Counted from the stretch's first letter, positions 35,140 to 47,789 are shown. The stretch is 64,000 nucleotides of DNA from Cervus elaphus (GCF_910594005.1 NC_057818.1:14320501-14384500), one strand, 5' to 3'. Program-made: numbers and translations. The notes: generated by a model not told the origin, from the letters alone.

Positions 35140-36474
35140 CTAAATGGGAATTTTACCCATGCCTCAATCTGCATGGTGTTGACACCAAATTACTGCTACT
35201 TCTCAACACTCTTCCTATCTCTGGAAGTGGGTGTTTCTTGGAGAACAATTTGACAGGTGTAAAGAGTCATAAGGAGGTGGCTTTGGTTCATTTCTACAGA
35301 TAAAAAGTAGTTCCAAGAATCAAAAAGAAAAATGTCGATTCAAAGGTCAGCCTCATGACCAGCCAGAAAACGCCAAGATAAAGGGTTGATCTGCTCATAG
35401 TGAGTCAAATCACTGTAGTGTATAATTTGAAAAGGGTCCTCCCAAAAAAGACATGATTAAAAGTTAACTGCTTCTGAAGTGAAGCCATAACAGAAATGAC
35501 AACAACAGGTGGCGTTTCTTGAATACTTAGCCCTTCATGCACTAACTCACCGACTCCTTCAGCAAGCTTATGAGATGATGGTGTTACCTGATTCTAAGGG
35601 TGAGAAAACCAAGACCTAGGGCCCAAGGAGGGAACTGAGTTAGAAAGGAATGGGCAGGAAAAGCAAAAGGAAAGAGAAAAATAAGGAAGGAGAGACAAAC
35701 GGGAGAAAATAAATGGCTTCTAAGGTTTTGACAAAGCTTCTCACTTTTTCTTCCCTTTTAGAGGCTGAGGGTGCAGTTCACTGAGAAGGAAAGATGGACA
35801 CTTCTATAGTCAAAGGGGAATCTTTTCATGTATTTTACTGTCTTCAGCTCTGTAATTAAGGAACTTGGGGTTCTTCTATGGCAAATTTTTCTTCTCCTTT
35901 AAAAATGTCACTGGAACAATCTTGGCCAGAGGGTGGGGGGCTGCCATCTGAAAACTGTCACTTTCCATAAGGTGGCAGCTCTAAGTTTCCGTACTTCATT
36001 TTGGCATAGCAGTGTGATACAAAGAATGCTGGCTTCCCCCTTCCAGCAAACGACCACATTAAAATTCATTCTCTCCTTTCGTCTTTTTACTGTTTATTTT
36101 ACAAACAGAGACACAGTGTCTGAAAACTCCAGTAGCTCAAAGACACACTTTTCTAGTGAAACCTAACTACTTTCCACTTTTATATCTGAAAATGAAGCAA
36201 AGTCGTCCTTCAAAAGAATTTGCATCCAAATGGATCTACTTTCCAGTGGAGGTGGGAATCTCACCCACTCATCCAAAACCCATAAACCCACACCTCTTCC
36301 CCAAGGCCCCAGGGATGCAGAGCTCCCTCTGAGAAAGCGAAAGCTGGAAACTCAGAATGAGTGCTGGGGTCAGGGAATAAGTAAGCTATTCTATTCTTCA
36401 TGAATTCACATTGAACTCGTACCCCCAAGGAAAATGTGGAGGCATTTGGGGGCCATTTCTTTAAAGATCAATGG
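35140..36474. other. Non-genic stretch with MIR trace
   Basis: An antisense MIR-like piece lies at 35515-35640 ('aatacttagcccttcatgca', 'gatgatggtgttacctga'). Nothing else recognised. Confidence 0.4.
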
Positions 36475-37190
36475 AGAGATAGGATTTCTTAAACAGGACA
36501 CACAAAAAAGCACTAACCAAAAAGGATAAATTGGACTTTGTCAACATTAAATACCTGTGTTCATCAAAAGATAACAATTTAGTATATCAAACGTACAGTG
36601 AGGTACCATCTCACTCCAGTCAGAATGGCCATCATCAAAAAGTCCACAAATAACAAATGCTGGAGAGGGTGTGGAGAAAAGAGAATCCTCCTCCACTGTT
36701 GGTGGGAATGTAAATTGGTAACAGCCACTATGGAGAACAGTATGGACAGTCCTCAGAAAACTAAAAGTAGAATTACCATATGATCCAGCATCCCTTTCCT
36801 GGGCATATACCAAGACAAAACTATAATTCAAAAAGATACATGTACCTGTATGTTCATAGCAGCATCCTTCACAAGAGCTAAAACATGGAAACAACCCACA
36901 GGTCCATTAACAGAGGAAGGAAAAAAGAAGATGTGGTACATATATACAGTGGAATACTACTCAGCCACAAAAAGAACAAGACAATGCCATGTACAGCGAC
37001 AAGGATGCCACAAGACATTATCATACTAAATGGAGTGAGTCAGAAAGAGAAAGACAAATACCACGTGATATCACTCGTGAGCGGAATCTAAACTATGGCA
37101 CAAATGAACCTATCTACAAAACACAAACAGACTCACAGACATAAGTGATCAGACTTGTGGTTGCCAAGGGGGAGATTTCACTGGGAAAAT
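36475..37190 (+). mobile_element. Older L1 ORF2 3' part, internally deleted
   Basis: 'aggacacacaaaaaagcact' and 'cattaaatacctgtgttcatc' are followed after a gap by 'gaggtaccatctcactccag', 'ggagagggtgtggagaaaag', 'ggaatactactcagccac' and 'gagtgagtcagaaagagaaa', the L1 ORF2 C-terminal region. Several frame breaks; more diverged than the L1 at 26600-29100. Confidence 0.88.
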
Positions 37191-37469
37191 ATGAGCACTG
37201 AGATAACAGTGACACGCCCCAAGAACGGCTGATGATGCCAACTGGGGCCACTGGATTCTCACGCGCTGCCAGTGCACATGGGGCCACCATTTTGGCTAAT
37301 GCTTGTCATCTTCTATAAAGCTAAGTGTATAGCTGCCATGTGACCCAGCGATTCTCTTCACAGGCACGTGTGCATGAGACATGAAGGCCTCCAAATTCTG
37401 TCTCAGGGTCTCCTCTTTTGGGGACTCAAAGGAAGACCCTTCACTTCAGAAGAGACTAGCAGTTAGGGG
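37191..37469. other. Probable old L1 trace
   Basis: 'gctgccatgtgacccagcgatt' near 37335 resembles an L1 ORF2 3' block; the rest is unassigned. Confidence 0.35.
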
Positions 37470-37690
37470 AAAAGTTCTGGAGTCTGACAGACCTAAAACT
37501 AAATTCAAGTTCTTCCAATACCAGCTGTGTGATCTCAGACAAGGGATTTAGACTTGAGTTTCTCCATCTGTAAAATGGGGATAATATTGGAGCCACCTCA
37601 CAAGGGTTTTGAGGATGGAATAAGCTAATGCCCACGTGGCACTTTTCACAATGCTTGGCCTGTAGTCAGCATGTCAAAGTGCACAATGTT
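37470..37690 (+). mobile_element. MIR SINE
   Basis: 'ctggagtctgacagacctaa', 'agctgtgtgatctcagacaa', 'tctccatctgtaaaatgggg' and 'ataagctaatgcccacgtgg' occur in full sense MIR order. Confidence 0.8.
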
Positions 37691-38589
37691 ATACTCGGTG
37701 TTCAAAGTCTGGAAGCAAGTTATGTTCATCCTACAACACAGAAAACTCAAACTGTTTCTCACATCTTATATACACAGTTCTTCTGTTTTTTGAGAGTATT
37801 TAAAGAAATTCATCAGTGGCTCTGCTTGGAACCTAAGATGTTGGGGAAGACAGTTTGGGGGACATCTGATTGCAGCAATAACAGAAAATAAATGCTGAAA
37901 AACACTGGTTGAAAATATTCCATTTCACTTATCTGTTTCTCCACAGAGACCACACACTGTGAGATATTTGTAAGATTAGGTTATTTTCTGGAAGAGCAAA
38001 TTCACCTCATCTCTCTCAAGAAGACTGATTTATTCCACAAGTTTATCCCAGGTCAACTAAATTTAAGCAGACTAATTCAAAGCTACATTTGAGCAGAACC
38101 AAGTTCCTTTCACGCACACTTTTCAGCTTTCCTGATGAGCATATTTTACGCTGGAGGTTGGTCACCTTGTCTTTACTATGACATTCTTGCCTCCTCTATT
38201 TATTGACATAAGGGAAAGATTGTAAACCTGCAGGACATTTTTTCTCTTTATGTCTTTCATTTGTTATTTTCAGATCAAGAATGTGATTTGTCCATTAGAA
38301 ACTGCCTACCTCCAGGAAAGAAAAACTTACAACACTGACATTTTTTGTGCAGCCCCAAATAAACGTAGGTAGCCCTCCTGGGGGTGGATAGCAGGCATGT
38401 CATTTGAGAAATAGCACATTAGGTCTTCTCTCTCTCTGTATCTCTCTCTCTCTCCTCTTTTTAAGTCTCACTGGAGTCACTTGGAGAGGATCTAGGCTGG
38501 GAGCATATGATGGCCTCATTACAAACCAAAGGCACACAGAGAGTTTGGGTCACAGAAGGATGGGCAGTCAGCTGTTAAGGTCTGTGCTC
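37691..38589. other. Non-genic stretch, nothing recognised
   Basis: AT-rich sequence with one TC-rich microsatellite; no gene seen. Confidence 0.4.
38425..38460. repeat. (TC)n microsatellite
   Basis: TC-rich run with one GTA interruption. Confidence 0.85.
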
Positions 38590-38765
38590 AAACTCAGACT
38601 CCTACAACTCAACACCGTTCTGTTCTGAGTGACCCTGGACACATGACTTCCCCCTCCAAGCCACAGTTTTCTCTTCTGTAACGCAGAGGTAGTAACCATG
38701 TCTGCCTCACAGAGTGGTCAGGATGCTTAAATAAGATGTTGCTGGTGAAATGTCACTAGACCTGT
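38590..38765 (+). mobile_element. MIR SINE remnant
   Basis: 'gtgaccctggacacatgact', 'cagttttctcttctgtaacg' and 'gtctgcctcacagagtggtca' follow sense MIR order. Confidence 0.65.
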
Positions 38766-38929
38766 CACTGCAAGAAGCTGTCCCTGCTATGACTAATCAG
38801 TCTGATGTGGTTGATGCTTTAAGGTGAGAATGCTGCTTTCTAATTCAGCGGTAGTTTTCATTTATATCACATATTTTGGTTGTGGTATGAGTTCTTTTCC
38901 TGCGTGATTATGTGGCGTATGCATCAGTT

Positions 38930-39152
38930 GGGCTTCCCTGGCGGTTCAGACAGTAAAGAATCTGTCTGCAATGCAGGAGACCTGGCTTCAATCCCTGGGT
39001 TGGGAAGATCCCCTGGAGGAGGGAATGGCAACCCACTCCAGTATTCTTGCCTGAGGAATTCCATGGACAGAGGAGCCTGGCGGGCTATAATTCATGGGGT
39101 CAGCAAAGAGTTGGACACGCCTGACCAACTAAGCACAGCACAGCACACATAT
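38930..39152 (+). mobile_element. Bov-tA SINE
   Basis: tRNA-Glu-like head ('ggcttccctggcggttcaga') and BovB-derived body, ending in an AGCACAGCAC tail. A short direct repeat ATCAGTT at 38923-38929 and 39153-39159 is a probable TSD. Confidence 0.93.
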
Positions 39153-39159
39153 ATCAGTT

Positions 39160-40319
39160 AGAAGGCGCTCTGGGGTAAGGAACTGAATGCCCAGCTAAGG
39201 ATGGCATAGATGATAAAAATATACAGCTGCATCACATTTTTTGGAAGTCTAAGTAGGTGGTCCTGCAGTTGGCTTGGCAACTCAATCAAGTCATCTTTGC
39301 CCAGGCCCTTTCCATTGTTCTACTCTTCCATCCTTAACTTTTCTCCCCTATGTTATCACCTCATGGTCCCAAGGTGGTTGCTGCAATGCCAGCCTCTTCA
39401 ACCATATTCAGTAGCAGGAAGCAGAGCAAGGGGGAGGACAGTAAAGAAGAATTTCTTCATGTGACCCTTTACACGACTTGCTTTCCTTTATCATGGAAGG
39501 AAATCCTTCCATAAAAGCTCTGTTGACTTCCCTCCGGCTTATTGACCAGAATAGGGTCACTTGGCACCCCTGACTGCAAGAGAGGCTGAGACAGCACATA
39601 TGTAGATCATCCAGGCCTTTGGAGCAAGAGAAAAGCATTGGCACAGGCTTTGGGTGGCTGACCAATAGTTTCTGCTATAGGGTGTTGGACTGTGGTGAGA
39701 AATTGGGACTCTTCAGTCCTATGCATCCAAATGAACTGGGAATTGAGGAGAAATGTGGCACAACCCAACTTCCCTGTTCCCCCAGCCTTCCCACTAAGTT
39801 CTGGTGCAAGCCATAGCAAGCACCTCACCCCTCTGAGCACCCCCTAAACTAGGAGAGGCTTCAAGCAACCTCTCAAAGAAACAAGAAAAAGTCATGTCAT
39901 TTGTACTTTCCACAACATAAAAAAGAGAGTAAAGATTATTGGGCAGTGAAGTATGGATTTATCTCATTAATTAATGAGTAAGTGAACCTGTTAAGACTTT
40001 TAGAAGCAGGGATTCTCTGTAAAGCTGGGCAGGGGATGCAGAGTAAAGAATGCATTTGACACTTAAGAGAGTTGAGCTATGTGTTAAAGGGTGGGTTGGT
40101 CTGGAATGATCAAGAGAAGAAGGAATTCTCAGCAGAACGGGGTCAACAAAAGTGTGGAGGTGGGAAATCCAATGTTTACTTAGAGGTCAGTAAAGAGACA
40201 AACAACCTAAAGGCATGTTTTCAGCAGCCTGTTTTACCCCCAGACTTGTCACTCAAGATGTTACAGGAAGGACAGGGTTCTGGGGTATGTTACATTAGCA
40301 GACACCTTATACTCTAGCC
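39160..40319. other. Non-genic stretch, nothing recognised
   Basis: No assignable repeat. Open frames near 39400-39840 and 40072-40317 show no known product. Confidence 0.4.
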
Positions 40320-40622
40320 CAATGCATCCAGTGAAAATATCAATAATGTGAGCCATCTAAGTAGTTTAAAATTTTGTAGTAGACATGTTAAAGAAATAAA
40401 AAGAAAGAAAATGCATTTATTCAACTCAATATGCCCCAGATACCATCATTTCATTATGTAATCAATATATATAATGAGATACTTTGCAGTCTTCTTTTTC
40501 ATAGTAAGTCTTTGAAAGCCAGTGTGTATTTCCTCCTAGGGACATCACAACCTGGACCAGCTGTATCTCTAGTCAATGGCCACATGTGACTGGTGGCTCC
40601 TTTATTGGAGAGAGCAGCTCTG
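40320..40622. mobile_element. MER3-like hAT DNA transposon
   Basis: 'aatgtgagccatctaagtag', 'ttttgtagtagacatgttaa', 'tcatagtaagtctttgaaag', 'ccagtgtgtatttcc' and the end 'ggccacatgtgactggtggc' ... 'attggagagagcagctctg' follow the order of a short hAT-type element whose ends read 'cagygctgtccaatagaa'. Non-coding in the family. Subfamily name from memory. Confidence 0.68.
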
Positions 40623-41175
40623 ACTCCATGTGGAAACTGACATGACATGGCCTTTTCCTTTGCCTTCTTTCTTTTTTTTTTTTCCTTAGCACTTCCTGCT
40701 GAGAACTAGTATTGTAGAGAGTTTCCAGGAGGACTGCCAGCTAGCACACTGCTTCTGGTGCTGCCCCCCCAAACACCCTCCATGGCAGGGAAAGTGGGTT
40801 AGGACCCAGGAGTCCAAGCTAGGACCTCGGAGCGGGTGGAAGGGAGGTTTCTCACTCTTCACTCAAGCCAGTCTGCTGACAGTGTGGAATTTCTTTTAAG
40901 TCTCCTGTTTTGCCATAAAAATTTATAGAGATTTTATGTTCTCCTCCAAAATATAGACGTTTGTTTGAATATTGAAATGTTTTGGATTACTTGGCATCTA
41001 GGAAAAATCAAAGTTCACCATGTTTATGCTGTAACTCTCTCTCTCTTGTTCTGTCTACACTTGGGGTTATGTACCCCTCTATTTAAGACGCACAGGATTA
41101 CCTGAGCTCCAAGTTTCCTTCCAGCTCTGGAAGCCCAAGACTTTTAAAAAATTAAGTTAGATAGTTCCCTTGAAC
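40623..41175. other. Non-genic stretch, nothing recognised
   Basis: Contains a T run near 40671-40683; otherwise unassigned. Confidence 0.4.
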
Positions 41176-41280
41176 TTAAGCAATCCATGAGCCTGTGTAA
41201 AGTGTTTGTTTTTTTTTTTTTTTCTGGCTGCTTTTTCCCCCATAACCAGAAAAAAATAGATCTGATCTAGAATAACTCAC

Positions 41281-41432
41281 TAGCTGGGAAGCTTTGGGTA
41301 TCAGATCTTCCAATTTCTCCCTTTTCTTGGCTAATAACTCTTCCTTTTTCTGCTGAAAATAAAGCCTATGTCTCCCAGAACTATCCCCAAAATGCTTCCT
41401 CCTGGAAGAGATGTGGCTCTTCCTGAAACCAC
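41281..41432 (-). other. Candidate spliced exon, Lys/Glu-rich (unrecognised)
   Basis: On the minus strand, 152 nt lie between a good acceptor (TTGGTTTTTCACAG) and the donor CTA|GTGAGT. One frame is open across the segment and beyond. Entering two bases into a codon, it encodes 50 residues: GFRKSHISSRRKHFG, then RHRLYFQQKKEELLAKKREK and LEDLIPKASQL. The charged composition is unlike the low-complexity chance frames elsewhere in the window. I cannot name the protein, and no partner exon was found. A decayed retrocopy or a non-coding exon are alternatives. Confidence 0.35.
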
Positions 41433-41621
41433 CTGTGAAAAACCAACATTTAGACAGACATACCAATATGATTACAATTCTAATATTTATGAGATGCACC
41501 ATGTTGCCACTAAATAAAGTGGTAAATTTTGTAACTATTACAAACATTTTATATATAAATATACTATACATTTATAAACATTATTATATTTATTGATATT
41601 ATATATAAAGTATAAAAAGAG

Positions 41622-42040
41622 TTGATATTCCTCCCATCCAGTGGTGGGGTCTGTGTCCTCTCCTCTAGCACTTGGGGAGACTCTATGCCTGTCTCAACCC
41701 AGGAAGCTCTGGGGGAAGTGACCGCCAAGATGAGACAAAGAACCCCGCCCCCACACTGTGAGGATGCCAGAGCACAGAGGTTCTGGTGGAGGTGCCCGCT
41801 AACAGGCCAGTTAACACCAGGCTCAGCCCACCCCAAACACAGGGGAGTGAACCAGCCTTCAGAGAGTTCCAGAACCCAGCCATCAGGTGTCCTCAGCCGC
41901 CACGCCTCCGCAGCCAACGCCACACAGAACAGAGCAGAGCTGTCCCCACAGAGTCCTGCCCAAACTGCATGTGCCTGAGCAAAAAATGAATAAATGCTGT
42001 TGTTGTAATCCACTAAGTTTGGGTGGTTTGCTGTGAATAG
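41622..42040 (+). mobile_element. MLT1-type LTR remnant
   Basis: Starts near 'gagttgatattcctcccatc' and ends with 'gttgtaatccactaagtttg' 'ggtggtttgctgtgaatag', the terminal block of mammalian MaLR-type LTRs. No internal viral genes seen. Confidence 0.68.
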
Positions 42041-43128
42041 GCTACAGAGTCCAACAGACTCGAATCTGAGTCAGCGGCCCCTGCGCTACAGTCCCACCCC
42101 ACAGCACCCGACACACAGGACACACACCTGATGCACGCAGGTGCACACACTGCTGGGGCATACAGTTGAACCTGCAGATGCGGGGGCACTTTCGGTGAGG
42201 CCCCCAGCTCACGTCTCAGTGAGAGCCAGCAAGCGACCAGCAGCACCAGAGTCAGTAAGAGTAAGACTGTGGTCATGGAGGGCGCTTCCCATCTTCACCC
42301 AGAGCTGGCCCTGTCTGAGCGCTTCTCCTAGACAAACTCATCCAACCACAGTGTCGTGAAGCCCTGAGGACTCTGCTGTCCCATTTCCCAGGAGGGTGTG
42401 TTGCCCAAGGCCACGCAGGAGAGGAGGCAGGGGGACCCAGGCCTCTCATCACGTTTCCTCCCGAGGTTTGGCAGCAGAGCCAGCCCAGAACGGAGCCGTG
42501 AAGGGGGTGTGGCTATGTGCCCATACGGTTTGCTGCAGAAACTGCAGCAAATTTCATGACCCAGTCTGCCCAGGATCCCTCAGGGCTGTTAATGATATAC
42601 AACATAAGCACTGATTAAGTTCTGAAATCTAACAAATTCTGAATTCTGAAACAGATCCGGCTCCCAGGGTCTGAGATAAGGATTCAGATAAGAGACCTAT
42701 GGGACAGACTGTTGGGATCATGAGTCCCAACTGTGGGCAATTAAGAACAATGAGCCCACTCACATTCACGGGGCAATGCTGGCGTTTCGCATGGATTATC
42801 TCATTACCGCTCACATCCACCCAGGGGTCAGCAAACGGGACCCATACGGCCACAGGAACGCTGTCCAACCTCCAACCATGCCCTGGTGGGGGGTCAGCAG
42901 GCTGACCAGCTGTGAGGGTTGGACGTGTACTCACAGGCTTGGCACCAATCAGGTTTCCCAGAGCCAGGACCCTGCCTCACCGGTGCCAACATCAGGCTCC
43001 ACGCTAAGCACCAGATGAGAGCTGTCTGTCACAAGATTTGCAGGGCTTTCCCCAGAACATCAGTACAGCTGTCAGGGGGGCTCCCTCAGGCAGTAAGCAC
43101 ACAGCCAGGCTTGGGACTGGAGACAGAC
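42041..43128. other. Non-genic stretch, nothing recognised
   Basis: GC-moderate; weak antisense MIR similarity around 42365-42450 only. Confidence 0.4.
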
Positions 43129-43140
43129 AGGATGGGGATG

Positions 43141-43925
43141 TTCCAGACCAACCCACCAAGAAACAGCGAAGAGGAACTAAAGAGCCTCTTGATGAGAGTC
43201 AAAGAGGAGAGTAAAAAAGCTGGTTTAAAACTAAACATTCAAAAAACTAAGATCATGTCATCCAGTCCCATCACTTCATGGCAAATAGATGGGGAAACAA
43301 TGGAAACAGTGAGAGACTTTATTTTCTTGGGTTCCAAAATCACTGCAGATGGTGACTGCAGCCATGAAATTAAAAGACGCTTGCTCCTTGGAAGAAAAGC
43401 TATGACCAACCTAGACAGCACATTAAAAAACAGAGATATTACTTTACCGACAAAAGTCCATCTAGTCAAAGCTATGGTTTTTCTGGTAGTCATGTATGGA
43501 TGTGAGAGCTGGACTATAAAGAAAGCTGAGCGCTGAAGAATTGAAGAATTGATGCTTTTGAACTGTGGTGTTGGAGAAGACTCTTGAGAGTCCCTTAGAC
43601 ACCAAAATGATCAAACCAGTCCATCCCAAAGGAAATCAGTCCTGAATATTCATTGGAAGGATTGATGCTGAAGCTGAAACTCCAATACTTTGGCCACCTG
43701 ATGTGAAGAACTGACTCCTTGGAAAAGACCCTGATGCTGGGAAAGATTGAAGGCAGGAGGAGAAGGGGACAACAGACGATGAGCTGGTTGGATGGCATCC
43801 AACTTGATGGACATGAGTTTGAGCAAGCTCCGGGAGTTGGTGATGGATAGGGAAGCCTGGCGTGCTGCAGTCCATGGGGTCACAAAGAGTCGGACACGAC
43901 TAAGCAACTGAACTGAACTGAACTG
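43141..43925 (+). mobile_element. BovB LINE, 5'-truncated 3' end
   Basis: Clear BovB text from about 43164 ('gcgaagaggaactaaagagc') to 'gcaactgaactgaactga'. Exact 12-bp TSD AGGATGGGGATG at 43129-43140 and 43926-43937. The coding remnant is open at about 43167-43536 (GLKLNIQKTK, DFIFLGSKITADGDC, LVVMYGCESWTIKKAER), then closed by a stop directly after KAER followed by a duplicated GAATTGAA. Confidence 0.95.
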
Positions 43926-43937
43926 AGGATGGGGATG

Positions 43938-46007
43938 GGGGACAGTCGAGGGGCCCTCTGCCAAAGAGGAGGAGGGTGGCCCTTGCCCTGGGCCATCTCC
44001 AGTGCTTCCACCCCTGGGCGTCTCTGCCACTTTGCTCCTGAAGTGCCTTGCCTCTTTCTAGGAGCTTGGATCTCGTTGGCATCTCAACCCTGCTCCTTAC
44101 TCTGGGACTTTGGACTCAGCACTAAAAGTCATGCCTCAGTTTCCCCATCTGTGAGGTGAGCATGTTACAATTGCAAGTACAGACACTATAACAAGCAAAG
44201 GGTGTGATTCACAGGTAGGAAGTTCAAGTTCTACAAAACTCACCGTGATACAGGTCGGGACGGCGACAAGCTGGGGAGATGAGTGTCAACCAGGAAGGAG
44301 GACGAGGGGACCCCGAGGGCTCTGCAATGCTCTGTGTCTTGAGATGGGTGATGGGTGCACAGGGTGTGGGATGGGGATGCTGAGAAATGACTCATGGAGC
44401 TGTGCTCTCAGTGCGCTGAGCTGCAACGAGGCCGGGCCTCAGGGAAGAAGAAAATAAGTGCAGCTCCTCATGGGGCTCAGAAGACAGCAGCTCAGAAAGC
44501 ACTGTGTGCAGTCTGGGTGCACAGGTACCTTGTGTCGAGCAGCGAGCATACTGTGACGGTCCTGTAGTTTCACACCCTTGAGGCTGTGCCATTTTTCTGA
44601 CTAAGTAGGGTTCTCTCTGTTCAGTTTGGACGTGCCTTCAGTGTGATTAGGATCTTTTTTCTTTTTTGGAGGAACAGAGAGGTCAGGGAGTGGAGGGCAG
44701 GACAGAGGGTAGCAGGAGAGGATGGACAGAGCCAGTGTAACCAGCTGCCTTCCAGGCTGGTGTCAGCGCACACCCTGGAACTTCCTCTGTGTACCCTTAG
44801 GCTTGATTCTTCTGTGAAGCCCCACATCCCAGGAGAAGACTGCAGACTCCCCAGTGCAGCTCCAGGTCAAGGGCTGCCTCCTGTGGCAGGACCAAGATAC
44901 CGTGGGCAGTGGTTATAATTTGCCCCAGGAATGGACTCGGCTCAGAATGAAGCCTGGAACCTTCCCTCTCTCCAGGCCAAGACACTTCCTGTGGAGTCTT
45001 CAAACACAGCAGTGTTTATCTAGCAGGGCGCGGAGGCTCTGCTGAGGCTGACGGTTTTGAATGGACTTATGTTTCACCTCCCAAGAGAAGTCTCTGTCCC
45101 TCCTCTGCAGGTGGCCTTGGCAAGGAGAAAGCAACAGTGTCCCACTGCTTTCTGCTTTCTGGGGGACACTGGACTTGCCACCCTGCGCGGGACCTCACTA
45201 TCCATCTGGGAGGGGTCTGGCCACCTGCCTGGACACGGCTGGCCATCTCGAGATCCTTAAGTGAATCGTATATGCAAAGTCCCTTTCGCTCTGTAGGTTG
45301 ACATGGTCATGGGTTCTTGGATCATTGGGCATCTCTGGGGGAGTGAGATACCCTGCCTACCATACTGAGTGTGTGTGGACTCAATCTGTGCAAGTAGAAA
45401 GAACCAGTTTGAGCCTCAGAAGGTTTGCACCAGTTTACACTCCAGCCGGCAGAGCACAGGGGTTCCTGTTTTCCCACACTCTACCTTCCTTCCTTTCAAG
45501 CCCTCTGGCTTCCCCACAAAGAACTGTGCTCAATCACATGGATCTACACCCTGAATACTGAATTGGACCCAAATTTATCATTGCCCCCCCAAAAAAATGA
45601 CATCAAAAGTAAAACAGCCCAACGAACAATATCTCTTTCGAAAACACTGGTTTGTGAAAAACCAAAATATTAAGAAATAACGATTTTGCAATCATGGATT
45701 GAATCTTCCAGAGTCCCACTTTTAAAACTAAAATCTCAGATTCCATTTCATAGGCATTGGAATGAATCTCCCCAGAGTTGGAGTGGATTCCAAAAGTGAC
45801 AGATGTCTTAAGGATAAAACTTAAGAGAATACAACAATGTTTTTAAAAGGCTTTTTGTCCACCCTGAATCTAATCCTGAACTATATATAAAATAACAGAC
45901 ATAAATTAGGATCAGCACAATCAGCCTGCAAAGTAACAATGAGCATGAAAAATTCAATACTGTGTGCTATGATATTTCATAGGCACATGCCTGTTAAAAT
46001 TCACAAG
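43938..46007. other. Non-genic stretch, nothing recognised
   Basis: Possible MIR trace at 44130-44165 ('cctcagtttccccatctgtg'). Several overlapping chance frames at 44850-45670, none recognisable. Confidence 0.4.
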
Positions 46008-46045
46008 ATTTTAATGTACCTTCCATGAGTAAGGTACATTAAAAT
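46008..46045. repeat. Perfect 15-bp inverted repeat, 8-nt loop
   Basis: ATTTTAATGTACCTT (46008-46022) and its exact reverse complement AAGGTACATTAAAAT (46031-46045), separated by CCATGAGT. The transcript of either strand could form a 15-bp hairpin. Confidence 0.95.
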
Positions 46046-46199
46046 ACATTTTTTAAAAAATACAATGACATTCTATATTTGTAAAAGAAAAAGAAAAAAA
46101 AACCTTGCTTAATTTGACATCACCTCTGTGTCAATGACCTGGGAGAGTCCAGTCTATTCATCTTGGAGGATAATCACCTGTGAGATAAACAATTATCTT

Positions 46200-46420
46200 C
46201 TAAAACACAATAAAATGCAATACCCAGTGCTGGCAAGGATGTGGTAAAACAACACCCTTGTGCTCTACCCACGGGAATAGAAAGCAAATTGGCAACCGGT
46301 CCCAAGAGCTTTGACCACACTTGGACACTGACTATTTAATTTGTTCTGGCCAACTGCCCCAGGGAAATAATTCTCAATACTTCATATGGGAAGTTGCTAA
46401 ATAAATAGTCACTCAGTTGA
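46200..46420 (+). mobile_element. Old L1 ORF2 fragment
   Basis: 'tacccagtgctggcaaggatg', 'tgtggtaaaacaacaccctt' and 'agaaagcaaattggcaacc' follow the L1 ORF2 C-terminal region in sense orientation; diverged. Confidence 0.55.
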
Positions 46421-47778
46421 ATTGAGCTGGACCTCAAAGCAGCCAGGGAGCTGGACGAGGAGAAGAAGAGTCAGCAGTGAGCTCTGCGTATGACTCACAC
46501 ACCCTTGAGGTTCATAACCAAATGTGAAAGCCCACAGGCGGGAGAGCAGGTCCAGGGCTGAGGAGGGACATCCCTTCCTGCCTGCTGGGTGGCCACCCTG
46601 TCGTCATTCTCTTCCTTCCATTGGAGCCCCTCCCAGGTCTCTTCTTCCCACCAGGTGGAAGGGTCACCACCACGACTTTCCCGCAGAGAGAGAGGGAGGA
46701 GGCGAGGGAGAGAAGAGCCTGCGTCAGAGAATGGGAGAGGGAAGAGAGGGTGCCGGGGAGTGTGGGGATGAGGGAGAGGCTCCATGGCATTTAGAAGCTT
46801 GAGGCTGGAGCCAGGAGCAGGAGTGCAGATGCTCCTGAAGATAGCTGCTACCACGAGTGTTCAGATGCAGGGACCACACCAGACCCCGGTCCTCACTTGG
46901 TGGACTTGATCGAGGGTAACTGCCATTTAATGAGAAAGCACAAAGGGTGCCCCTGGCAGTGGAACAAGCCCATTTCCCTCCACCCTGCTGCCTGAACACA
47001 AACACGGTGGCTGTCCCACCCTGGTCCTCGGGCCACTCACTCGAGTGGCAGAGAAGTGAGCGGGAAGGAGCCCTGAGCCCTGAAGACTCTGTGGAGCAGA
47101 GGCACCCACGCACCGCAAACAGCCCACTTCAGGACTCCCATTACCTGACAGCAGCGTCAATGTCTATCATTTTAAGCTGTTCTCTTTTTCAACTTGCACC
47201 ACACATAGCCGAGTTTAATCCTAAGTAGCACAGTGACCAGTAGATAACAAAGATATTACTCAGTGTCATAAACATCAGCATTCTAATTATAATTACTATT
47301 ATGCTTAATGATGTACAGTTAAAACATTCTATCACTTAGACCTAGAACTTCACCTTGAGCTCACACCTCAGGGGGGGCCCACAGTTTGGTTAACAGTCCT
47401 CAAATTTTTCTTAACTGCCTCTGGTGACCGGAACCAGACAGGTAGGCAGTACCATCCAGGTAGGACACCCCAATTCAGGATGGGACCCATCTGAGCTTTG
47501 GTCCTCATTCCCCCTCGAGTCTCCAAGAGGTTGACTAGATGCCCTGAGTTTGGAGACCTGTGTCTGTGGGTCATCTGGGGTTCTGTGGCCACTGGTACCA
47601 CTGACTGATATAGTATATTTTATGCAGGGTCACATGAGCCTAGGCCACCAGAATAGACTCTATTTTGGAGTCATTCAGATTGTTTATTAAGATAAGAGTC
47701 CTGCAAAAAATATCTGCCTGGAGCCCCACACATCGTAGGGGCAGCCCTATCATTATTATTAAATGATAATAATTACTG
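46421..47778. other. Non-genic stretch, nothing recognised
   Basis: GC-rich 46500-47120 with open frames on both strands; AT-rich after 47200. No exon or repeat assigned. Confidence 0.4.
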
Positions 47779-47789
47779 CTAATAACAAG

